DNA from: Phalacrocorax aristotelis
Taxonomy: Eukaryota > Chordata > Aves > Suliformes > Phalacrocoracidae
Assembly (NCBI RefSeq): GCF_949628215.1
Contig: NC_134276.1
Coordinates: 135,284,125-135,348,124 of the forward strand
Direction: 5' to 3'
Length of the DNA stretch: 64,000 bases
The notes beneath the pieces were generated by a model. The model was given only the letters and a program-made list of their open reading frames with translations. It was not told the DNA's origin and ran no database searches. The translations under genes were made by a program, and so were the position numbers. This document shows positions 12,501 through 24,500 of this stretch, one piece after another. Position 1 is the first letter of the stretch. The number at the start of each line of letters is the position of its first letter.

Positions 12501-15500
12501 AGGCTTCTGATGATCACATAGGTCACTGCTTTCTCAGGGTGAAGCACAGTGCTGATGTAGATCTTGCTTGTTTGGAATTATCAGTAGTTGATAACTTTTC
12601 CATCTCATCACATTCGGTTAATGCAGATAGACTTTATGACACGTTAAGCACTCCTGAAGAGCTGACCGAGACAGTCCGAAAGTATTTCCCAGAAACTTGG
12701 ATTTGGAGTTTAGTATCTGTAAGGTAAGTACCTTCCTTTTTAATAAAACTGGTTTTATAAGGTGAAGACATGAATCCCTACATGTTTGCCAAGCCTTTTC
12801 AATGCCAAAAAGTCCTTCAGTGTTTGTAGAGATCACTTGGCAATCCTCTGAGATGGAATTACCTTCAGCTGTGGTTAGGTTTGTCCAAGGAGTGGTCAAG
12901 GGTCTGGAAGAAGACATGAGGTGGCCCTACAGTAACAAACATATCGTGCCCCATCATTCCCACAGGCAGTACTGTTCAGTAGGCCGGAAGGGGCACAAAT
13001 AGTCACCAAAATGCCATAAAAAATCATCCCTCTGTCCTTGCTCTCTGTGCTTCACCAGCTCTGAGGGAAATGCTGATCTAGGCGTGACCATCCCTGACAC
13101 CATCACCGAGTGGAAAGCCAATGCGTTCTGTACTTCGGCAGACACGGGCTTTGGCCTGTCCCCAACAGTGTCCCTCAGAGCCTTTCAGCCCTTCTTTGTA
13201 GAGCTCACCCTGCCCTACTCTGTGGTGCGTGGTGAGTCCTTCACGCTGAAAGCCACCGTTTTCAACTACCTGACTGCCTGCATCAGGGTAAGTAAGATTC
13301 AATTCCTCTCTGTACCTGTGTACCCTCTTGTACACCTCTTACCTTAACCTAGCCTTCTTACCTTATCTCTGAGTAGCCCTGGACCCTTCACCCCTGAAAT
13401 GCTTATGTTATTCCTCCTACGTCCTCCAAATGCAGAACCGACAACTCCAGCTCCCTGTTCCTTTGCTACTGAAGAAATGGCTATTGCTATGGCTTCCTAG
13501 CTCCCTGTCTCTCATGATCACCCTTCCTTGATTGCATTTCTCTCTACAACTGGCAGGTCAGTGTGACTCTGGCTCAGTCTGCTCATTTCCTGGCTGCTCC
13601 AGTGGGAAAGGAAGAAAAATCTCATTGTCTCTGTGAGAACGAGAGGAAAACTGTGGCTTGGCTGGTGACTTCCAAATCTCTAGGTAAAGGTCTCAAAGTG
13701 CAAACTGCAGGGATGGTTTCCCTGTGCTGTTCTCCCCATCCAGTGTTGGGTGTTAGAGCAACACAGTTTCCTGGGAAGCACTGCAGCTGCGTGTCTGTCT
13801 CATCTGGGGTTATTTGGGAGGCAAAGGCCGGTAGATTCCTAGTGTCCAAGGCTCTGTGTGGCACCAGAGGCCATCAAGCCTTGCAGCCCTTGGACAGCAT
13901 CTTCTGAAGCCAGAGATATTGCTGGCCAGCAGGGATACTCTGTCAGCTCTACCTCTCCCAGAGATTAGACAACTGCCCTATGGGATCTTCATACTTTGTT
14001 TTCACTGTTGTTACATGCTGTGGTAGCAGCTGTGGTGTGCATGTGGCATAGCAGTGTGCTCAACAGCAATGGGGCTGGTGAGTCCCAGTGCTGTGGTGTC
14101 CTAGGCTCTGGAAAAGAGTCAATAAAATAGAGTCACCTTTCAATGGCAATGCAGCTCATCTGCTCCAGGATGGATTCTGATACAGACAGCTGTGTTCCCG
14201 TGGGAAAAGCAGGGCCCAGGTGTGCTGGGGAATCCCCAGCCATGGGCCTGGAGGCTGAAACTCCTGGAAGTGGCAGTTGACTGCCTGGCAGGGCTGGCTG
14301 ACCCCTGTTTCCTCCAGGGCAGGTGGAGCTCTCGGTGAGCACTGAGGCCCTGCAGAACCAGCAGCCCTGTGGGAATGTCATTGTGGAGACCCCTGAGAAA
14401 GGGCGGAAGGACACGGTCATCAGACAGCTGCTGGTAGAGGTATGTGGGCTGTGGGAAAGGGAGGACTGAGCTTTCCCACAGGCTAGAGCATCACTGTGAT
14501 GCAACTGGACAGGATGCTAGATAATCTCATGTAGGCGCGCCTTCCCATGAAAGGTTCATCTCTATACTTACATCATCATCTCTATACTTACAGCATCTTT
14601 ATACATCCCTACACCGCATAAAGACTGCAGCTTAATAATGCTGTGCAATGTGTCTCCCAGTACTCTAAACCTTCCCTATCCCCTACTGTAGCAGGGCTCC
14701 TACTCCAGTCCATCCTTCCCTCCTACCTGTCACCTCCTTTTTCAACACACCCTCTTTACAGCCTCTCTCTTCCTTTTGAGACACCTCCAGTAAGTTTGCC
14801 AGTCATCACCTGCTGCCTCTCTGCTAGTTGAGTGGCCAAGCAAACTGCCTCTTAAGCCAAGTGTTATGCAGTTCTGGATTGCTACGATAGTCTGGCACCA
14901 GGACGAAAGTGGGGGATTCACAAGCACCTATGGGAATTTGATGCCTGTAAAGTCCCCTCAAACTCCAGATATTATAGAAGTCCCTGAAAACCTCTTCAGA
15001 TTTTACAGCTTATCCACTTCCTGTGGCAAGAAAAGTCACTGATGCAATGTGGTACAGAAGGAAGTATTATGTGGCAGTATTGGATATCCTTTGTAGGAAA
15101 ATGCTAGTTGATTTTACGGGGTGTGGTAATCTGGCAGGTAGATTCTACGTTCTTAGCTTTTCTCCGTATCATAAAACCCGCTAATGTTTGCCTACTGTGT
15201 CATATGTATCCAGTAGCACCCCCAGATATTACAGTGTACAACGTCTTCCCTTTCTATTATCAATAGACACAATTTTTTTTCCTTAAAGCATCCGCAGCGT
15301 TATGATAAATAGCACTGCAGACATCTGTTAAGGACAGCCCTCTAGAGCAACTGTAAGCTGTTTCTAACAAAAGCACTTGCTGTAATGCTGCAGTCCTCTT
15401 GTTACAAGGATGTTAAGTATCTCTCGATGTGTACAATAGTTGCAGGTCATCCATGCGACAGTCCTGCAGCGTGCCCCTTTTCTTTTCCCATCCTTCTGCC

Positions 15501-18500
15501 ACATTCAACACTAAACACTTTGGATCATGTTTATTTTACTTGCTTAAATTATTATTCCAAAGCTGTGTGTTTCAGGGAGTGTTTGTGACTGCCTCTCCTT
15601 CTCCAGTTCAATCACGTTTCTTTTCATGTGTCCCTCTGTCCTTGCTGAGGATTCCTCTTTCTGTGTGTACTTCCTGTCTCACTAACTTCTCTCCTCTCTT
15701 GTTTTCCTTCATCGCACCCAAGCCTGAAGGAGTTGAGAAGGAAACAGCCCAGAACTCTGTGCTCTGTGTTAAAGGTAAAGCCCTCTCTCCCCACCCTCTC
15801 CATTTGTTCCTGTGTGGTTTGATGGCTGGGACGTGCCTGGAGGAGGAAGAGAGTGCTGCCTCTACCATATTCCAGCTAGGCCAATGTTTTTAGGTAATCA
15901 AAACATGCCCCATCAGCTGGGAGCCTGAGACGTAAGACAGAAGAAAGACCTAGAGAATGGACCATCCTGGCCAAGCATCAGGGTATGAGCTAGGAGAGAT
16001 TTAGCATGCCTTTGCATTCCTGTTCTTTTGTGTGCTGACACTGGAGTTACAAGCGCTGTCTCCTGTTTTCTAGCGTATCCAGGAAAAAGCTGTAGGGACG
16101 TGATGTACAGTGCCTAACGGTGGCTGGGGGTGCTCTTATGCAGAGGTTGCCTTAGAGCCAGGGAAAAACAAAGTGACTGAAGTCAGGTCATTTCTAATAG
16201 GAAGTGTTCCTGTTGTTTCCCTGAGGCCCTCTCCCCTTCCATTAGCCATTCCTTGGGACTGCACTGAAGCTGTTTGGGTGTTGTTTCTCCCTCAGGAGTG
16301 CCTGTGAAAGAGAAGTTTTCCCTGTTGCTGCCCTCAAACGTGGTACAAGACTCAGGCAGAGCATATTTCTCAGTGCTGGGTGAGTGTGCAGCCTGGGAGA
16401 GGAACCATGTGCTGCTTCTGCCCCTCTGTGTTGGCCTCCTACCTCACAGCTTTTCTCCTGGTTTCCAGCACACCCCGTTCCTGTCTTTCACCCCTTCTGT
16501 CTCAAACACTTTCCCTTCCAGTTGTGCTCATCCTTTTCCCCTTCCTGCGTGTCCTTTTGGCCAGGGTTCTCTGGCAGTGCCCTAACCTTTCCCTCATTTC
16601 CCTCTTTTCCTTTTTTCTGCTGTTCTGTGTTTCATTCCAGGATCTTTATCAACCCATCTCCTGCTTCTCTCATTCAGTAGCTCCCTCTGATTCTGATAGC
16701 CATCCCTGAGCGTTTTTAATATCCCTCTGGTGTCTCCTGCTCCCCAGGTGACATCATGGGCACTGCCATGCAGAACCTGCACCAGCTCCTCCAGATGCCA
16801 TTTGGCTGTGGGGAGCAGAACATGGTCCTGTTTGCACCCAACATCTACGTCCTGGAGTATCTGAACAAGACAGGGCAGCTGAGTGAGGAGGTCAAATCCA
16901 AGGCCATTGGATACTTAGTGAGCGGTGAGCTGGGACAGGGCTTTTGATTCTGGTTTGGCTTTTTTCCAGATCCTGCCTGGGGTGGTGCTGTCAAATGTTT
17001 GCCAGAAATGGAAAGAGAGCTTCTCTCATGCAGAGGCGGTCTCTGCTGTATGCCTGAGAAGGCCCTTTGATGCTTTTTCCTTTATTGCTTTATTTCCTTT
17101 GTTGCTTAAGCATGAGGGTTCCTGATCATAGCACCCCTTTTCTCCACTCCCTAACGGTCTTGCAGTGCAGTGCAGAGTTGTCAGGTGACCTGCTACAGTG
17201 ACATGTCCATTGTCCTTAATATGTCCTGCATTCCCTCTGAAGAAAGGCAGGTGTCGCTTCTCCCCATGCAGTACAAGCAGTGCATGGAGGTGGTGGGAAT
17301 GTACCAGTACTTGTTATTGGCTATGATAGGACTGACCTACTCCTCTCTCCTTTGCCTTTGCTGATACAGCTGTTTTTCTGTTCCCCCATCCCTCAGCAGA
17401 CTTTCTGTGGCATCTGAATCTTGCTTTAACTCTCCACTGCAGGTTATCAGAGGCAGCTGAACTACAAGCACCCAGATGGCTCTTACAGTACCTTTGGACC
17501 ACGCTATGGCCAACAGGGGAACACCTGGTGAGATTTCAATGTCACCTATGCCCCCCCTATACACCTCTCTTTCTCACCTACACATTTATTATAAACGCTG
17601 TGTGAGAGCAAATAGGAAGTGCTGTTGTAGACCAGCAGGCTTTCCAGAGCTGTTGTGGTCCCTGTGCTGCCTCCTACTTAATTAAGTAGGCTGCATCAGC
17701 CAGTGACGTGGCTGAAGCACATCCTCCCACCCGCGGCTCTGAGGAGCACAAGAGGCAAGAAGGAAATGGAGATAAATGGGGGAAGAAGGATTTCACATCC
17801 TGACCGAGGAAGGGTGAGGAGTTGCAGTGGCAGCTTTAGAGTAGCATCTGCTAAGAAAGCTTCTGGGAAAGGTGTTTCCATGGAAGTGGAAAGGATGATA
17901 ATGCAAGAGCAGTGACGTATGGTTTTGTTCAAGAGTGTCTGAGTGTTACTAAGCAAAGACAGCCTGGAGGAGCGTGGGTGTTGCCAGTGGGTCATACTGC
18001 AGTTTTGAGTTGCTCCTGCATATCATTGCCATGCATTTGCAACTTTAGCTAAGGGTAAGAATGGATGATTTCATCCCCTTCAGTTTGCTTTTAGTTTCTG
18101 AAACAGTACTTGGCTCTTGACAGCACGTTGGCTTCTCACCACATTCCTGCTTCTCCTCCATAACTGATTTTAACAACTCTAGCAAAAACTCTTCTAACAT
18201 GTTCTTTACTTTAAACCTCTGAAGAGTTCTGGGAAGCCCATGAGGCATGGATTTCTAGTGCAAGGGTCCTGCCAGCAGACCATGAGCCAACGGAGGTTTA
18301 ATTATTCTCCCCTGTCATTTTGAGTGTTACTGTTATGCAGATGTTGAGCTAACAGGCATGCAATTCCCTACTTTTTCCAAAGAAATATTTTTTTAGATAC
18401 AGATCGACAGTCACTGTCCTTCAAACTGCAGCACCAACACAAAGGGATCACAGGGTTTTATGAGCCAAGAGAAGGACAAGGAATCAAGTTGGGAAGCAGC

Positions 18501-21500
18501 GTTTTGGCAGGTTTTTTGAGGTGAAGATATAACATACATGTGGTCTGACTAATCGGCCCACAGTTCCCCAGACCTTCTTGCCTTTCTTCAGACAAAGGAT
18601 ATGCACATGGGCCCTGTCACCTGAGACTGACAACAGGCCTGCTCAGGCCCTTTCACTGCTCTTTCTCCCTTTCAGGCTCACAGCCTTTGTCCTCAAGTCC
18701 TTTGCCCAGGCCAGGCCTTACATCTTCATAGATGAGAAGCACATCCAGGATGCTTTGATCTGGCTGTCCTACAAACAGAAGGAGAACGGCTGTTTCCGCA
18801 GTTCTGGGACACTCCTGAACAATGCCATGAAGGTAATGTGTCTGCCTGGTTGTTTTTTTGTGAGGCTAGAACTTGACCATAAGTCAGATGGGTGCAGTTG
18901 AGCTTCCTGAACGTACAGGCAGATGGGAAATTCCCGTGTCAATGGCAAGAACTAGGGAGCCAGAGGCCATTCTGTATGATCGACACAGTTGGAAGGAGAA
19001 TGAAGGCTAACCTGTGTTTTATAAGTGGTATTGGTACCTCCACATCCGCTGCATGGGGAGGAGGCAAGCTAAGGGTCAACAATGCTGAATAAAGTATTCC
19101 CACTATAGTGGAAGAAAAGGCTGAAGATAAGAAGCTCAGTGGGGTCAATATCTACCTTTGTCTTTCCCTGCAGGGTGGAGTGGACAACGAGGTCTCTCTG
19201 ACAGCCTACATCACTATTGCATTGCTGGAGATTCCTCTGCCTGTGACTGTATGTGGCTGCACCCTGACTTGAGTCAGTTATGTTGTGTCAGTATATGATG
19301 ATGACAAAGCACTGCTCAGAATTTGCTCCAGGTTGGAAAAAGGACTTGGTTGTAGAGCCCTGTGATATAAGAATTATGCGCTGTCAGTTTTGGCATTTCT
19401 GGAACACATTGTACCCTACTTGATCCTAGACCTCATTCCAGGAGATCCCTCCTTAAAGTTGAGTGGCATGATGTGCCGTTAGTAAGGCAAAAACCTCAAT
19501 TCTCCCCAGACTTCTAATCACTGGTTATCCCTCCACAGCACTCAGTGGTGCGTAACGCTCTGTTCTGCCTGGAAACAGCAGCGGATGAGAAAGAAAACCA
19601 CGTGTACACCAAGGCACTCCTGGCATACACCTTCGCCTTGGCAGGGAAGGGAGAGAAGCGGAAGGCATTGCTTGGTTCACTTGAAAAGGAAGCCGTGAAA
19701 AAGGGTGAGTGCTTCTGGTGGGACAGCTCTTTCTTCCAGCCCATTGGCCTTACATTTTCTGTTGATAAAGTGACATTTATTGGTGGAGCAATGACAGCGG
19801 GAAATGGCTTCTGTGAGTGAGGGAAGGTGGTGAGAGAGGAAAAACTTATGCAAAGGGGTTGTGTTTTTGAGAACTCTTTCTCAGTGCCCACTCCTACTTC
19901 TCTGCTCCGAGGGAGTCCATCAGGAAGCACCAGACACCATCCCCCATTGGTGCTGAACTAAAGGGTAGCTCTGCTGGCATCTCTCCTCAGACTGCTCCCC
20001 TTGCCACACCAGGCACTGCTTAGCAAGGACTCAGCAGTGTTTGTGGCCACTCCTTCCAGTGCACGTGCTCAACATAGCACAAAGCTGACCTCGCACAGCA
20101 CAAGGGAGAGTACCTCAGCGAGGAGCTTCATGAGCGGAGAGAGAAAATGAACATACAGGTAATTTTGGAGGCCATAGCATAAGCTCTGAGTCTTCCAGGA
20201 AATCACGTAACGACTCGGAAGCATTCTGGCAAAGTCAGACTGGACAGAGGGTTTGCCCAAGCATTGGGTAGCAGGGTTGTGAAAGACGTATCCCCAGCAC
20301 CTTTTGCCTTTTCCACCTGCATGCGACTATCAAGCCCTGCTCACAGTCCTTGGGTCATTTTGCCTCACAGAGCTTGTCACTGCCCAGTCCTGGCATCTGT
20401 ACTCAAGAAGGGAAGCAGTGCCAGCCTTGTGCGCAAGCCCATAAACGCCTTCATGAATCTGGAGTGTAGGACAAAGCGGTATCCAGGCCTGAGGACTGAG
20501 CCTCAGCAGTCTTATACTAGTTGCAGCAAGCAAAGAGCTGTCTAACCCTTCCCGTTTCACCCTACGTGACAGAGGCATCCTGGAGGCTCTGTCCTCCCAA
20601 CTGGACCGGCAGCAGATCAAGAACTGCCTTTCAACAACAACTAATAATGGCTTGTTGTCTTGTCTCCGTGCTCCCTGCCTCCTGTGAAGAAGATGGGTCT
20701 GTTCATTGGCAACGGCCGGGAAAAGAGCCAGAGGTTGATCTCCCGTACTACCGTTACCGAGCTCCTTCTGCTGAAGTGGAGATGACGGCCTACGTGCTCC
20801 TTGCTTACCTCACCACGCAGCCGGCACCTTCCCAGGAGGAGCTGTCATTTGCATCTCTTATTGCAAAGTGGATCAGCAGTCAGCAGAATCCCAATGGAGG
20901 CTTCTCCTCCACCCAGGTGAGCTGCTTCTGTCCTGCGGCCTCCCACACCAACGTCAGAAGGTGGGAAGTGTCCGACACGCAGGTGGGAGCACAGGGAGGC
21001 TCACCAGGACAGGGACTGCCGTGCAGTGTCTACCATGGTTGCCAGGGTCCCAAGAGGCTAGTATGTCAGGTCGTGCCTCTGGGAATGACGGATATTGTGG
21101 TTAAGGACCTGGCTTTCTTGACACAGTGGGGCAGAACGGTAGGGACACAAGGGACGTGTGTCTGTGCCATTGGAGTGGGCTCCCACGCCAATTTCTCTGT
21201 GCATATGAAGTTGCTGCCTCACCCTGTGGTGAGCAAGTGAAGGCTGCACAGAGCTCCACACCAGGGAGCTCAGGGAACATGCAACTGCTGTGCAGAGGAC
21301 ACAGGAAGGGAATGGAAACATGCAAAAGCTGCTCTCTTTCTCCCTCTCCTTTGTACTTGTACCCAGAGAAAGTGAAGAATGGAGGGAAGCATGCCTGCCC
21401 GACAGCAAAGGGCAGGCCGTGGCAGAACAGGCTGTGGAGAGGCTGACTGTATTCCCCTGGGTGCTGGGACCCATCTCTTTCAGGACACAGTGGTGGCTCT

Positions 21501-24500
21501 CCAAGCCCTGTCCCTGTACGGAGCTGTCACTTATGCCAAGAGCGGAGCAGCTTCCAAAGTGACCCTGCGATCTGGAGGGGACTTCCAGCAAGACTTCCAA
21601 GTGGATCCCACAAACCGGCTGCTGCTCCAGCACGTGCCCCTGCCCCAGGTGCCAGGGGAGTACAGCACAGAGGTGTCTGGCGAAGGCTGCGTCTACCTGC
21701 AGGTGAGGGTGATGGGGGCAGGCGCCATCCTATGAGGAGAGCCCCTTGCCAAACAGGAGCCAGGGAGGGAAGGGACAGAAGGGACAGGGGAGAGGGGAGG
21801 AGTGGGAAGGAGAACTCTGGGAGAAGGGAGAGGAGACGAGTAGAGGTGTGTGGAGGAGAGAGAGAGGCAGGGAGGGAGGGAAGGAGGGAAGGAGGAAAGG
21901 ATCCTCACGTACACATACTCGCTCAGAACTGATTGTCCTCCCCTAGACAAGCCTGAGGTACAACGTGCAGCCCACACAGGAGGATGCACCCTTCATGCTC
22001 CATGTGTACACGATCCCAGAGACGTGTGAGGACTCCAAGGCTCACAAGGTCTTTGACATAGGCATAAATGTCAGGTGAGTCTGCACTTGGGTCTGAGTCT
22101 TCCCAAGAAGCCACGGGAGCTGGAGGAGGTCTGGTGGTCCCGGGTGAGCCAGTCTGGAAGCCCTGGAGGGGTGGTGCATCCCTGGAAAAGTGGGCAGGAA
22201 GCAGCTGGGCTGGGAGAAGCGGCTGTGGAGGAAGGGCGTGTCCTGCAGTGGTGGAGCTGTGTGGGCAGTCCAGGGCTGGGCTAGTGAGAGGCTGCATAGG
22301 TGACTAGGAGGCCCTGGCATAGCTGGAGAAGAAGGTGCTGGACTGTCAGGATGTGGTGGGGTGCCAAGCATTATGGAAAAGCTGGAAGTGTCCCCAGCTG
22401 CGACTTGAGGTGCACTGAACCTTTGTTGCTCGGTTCCTTAGTTATACTGGGGAGCGCAATGGCTCCAACATGGTGATTGTTGACGTGAAGATGCTGTCAG
22501 GATTCATCCCCGTGAAGTCCTCCGTGAGGAAGGTAGGAGCCTGTTTGTCAAACAAGCAAGACCCAGCTTCTTCTCTTCAAGATACCTTCCAAGTGTCTGT
22601 AGCAAAGTGGAGGGCTTCAGGGTTGGAATCAGCTTGATCTTGCCATTGTCTTCCGCACTTTTGCTGTGTACAGTGTTTTCTTCTCTTTCCTGGCTCCAGG
22701 CCAGCACAAGGGGAGACAATGTGAGGAATCTAGGAAAAACAGACAACGCCATTTTTCCTTTAGAATGGTGATGGGCACCTTGATTATCTCTGTGTCCTGA
22801 TAGCTCCCTAAAAGCTTTGTCTGCGCGTAGGACATTCAAAAGCAGTGCCGCTTCCTTTTTCCCTGTGCCGACCTGACACCACCGAATAGCATCATAACTG
22901 TTGAGGTCTCGGGTCACTCTCTGAGATGCTGAGCAGGTGCATGGTCTGGAAAATAGAGGCAGCCATAAGGTACTGCAGAACTAGCAAGCCAGAAGGAATG
23001 TATTTTCATTGAATCATTCCATCACTGTGCTTGAGCCAGCGCTTAGTCTCTGCTGCAGCGAGGCCGTACTTCATCAGCCAGGCTGGCGAAGGGAAGGCTT
23101 GCAGACCATGATACCTAGTGGCACACTGAGGTGGCAGTTCTGTGCTGCAGACTCAGTTCCCTGAGTACCCCCGTGTTTCATCCGCAATACATCCCATCCG
23201 TGGGGCTGTGTAAGGGCACAAGGAGGCCACCCTCAATGCAGTAACATCTTGGTCTTCTTTCTTACAGCTGGAAGGCCGCTCTGTTATTGAGCGCACAGAG
23301 TTGAGTACCAACCATGTCCTGGTGTACCTGGAAAAGGCGAGTATCCGTCTGGGGAGACGACAAGTCAGAAACACAGGCATTGGGACATTTGGCCAGACAG
23401 GGCAAAAGATGTGGGACTCAAAACTACCGTGGATCTGACAAGAACAGGACTGAAACCCATACTGCCTTTTGCTGACCTTTCAGACTTACAAGTGGCCCTT
23501 TCCTCCCAGCCCTCAGCAGCCTTTCCCTCCGCCGCGTGCACAGATCGGGCCCTGACCTCCCCACCAGCCAGAGCCTCCCCCAGTGTGAGGAAAGGCCCCA
23601 GGGCTTCCCCTGGCCCCTCAGCCAGGCCTGCAGCCCCTGCGCCCCCAGGGCCCAGGCACGGGTGCCAGGGGAGAGCGAGGGAGCTGGGGGGCAGCGTGGA
23701 GGCGCAGGGGAGCCTGGGGCAGTGCCGAGCCGCCCCTGAGCCTCCACTGCTTCCCTTCCCCAGTTGAGCAGCGAGACCCTCAGCTTCTCCTTCACGGTGG
23801 AGCGGGACATCCCTGTGCAGGGCCTGAAGCCAGCTCAGGTGAAGGTCTATGACTACTACGAGACAGGTGAGTGCGAGGCTGGGGGTGCCCGTGGGAGCGC
23901 GAGGGTGGGCAGCGGGACACGTGGAGGGGCACGGGAGCTGTGAGGACCTGCGGCTTCCCCTGGCCTCGGCCCTTTCCTGTCCCCGCGCTGCCTGGGCAGC
24001 CTCCTCCCTCCTGCTCCTGTGTGGGCAGGCCCCAGAGAACAATGGACGGGGGGCAGGTCTGGGCGTTGGTGACAGTGTGGGGATCCCTGCATGGCTGCCC
24101 CTCACACCAGCAGCTGCCCCTGATCTTGGTGCCTGCATGGCCCGTCCTGCCTCTCCGGGGAGAGGAGCCATCCCGCAGGGCACTGTTCAGGTCCAGCCCT
24201 GGAGCGCAGCCGTGTCCGCGCTTCCATGCAGACCTGACGGTGCCCTGGGCCTCTGCTGTCCCAGCCGCCGTGCCAGGCTGGCAGCGACAGAGTCATCCCC
24301 CCGCCCCAGTGTGCTGGCAGAAGGGGCCTGAGCAGCCCTTGGGCACACCGCAGTGGAGACCTGCTGGGGCTGCCTGTGCGGGGTGGCTCTGCCGTGCTGC
24401 TGCGGCCTCCAGACAGGGCCGTGACTGGGGCTGCCTCCCACCCACCTGGGCCGTGACTAGGGGGAAGCTGGGGATGGTGGCAGTGGCCTGCTGTGTGGCC

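Noticed and set aside
20521-21240. 239-codon plus-strand open frame, mirror at 34374-35093
   Set aside because: Only its middle is exon 29; the rest is intron reading past both splice sites.
23365-24183. 272-codon open frame on the minus strand (and its mirror at 31431-32249 on the plus strand)
   Set aside because: It lies antisense to introns 33-34 and exon 34 in GC-rich DNA, has no recognisable domain, and its mirror copy only reflects the inverted repeat.
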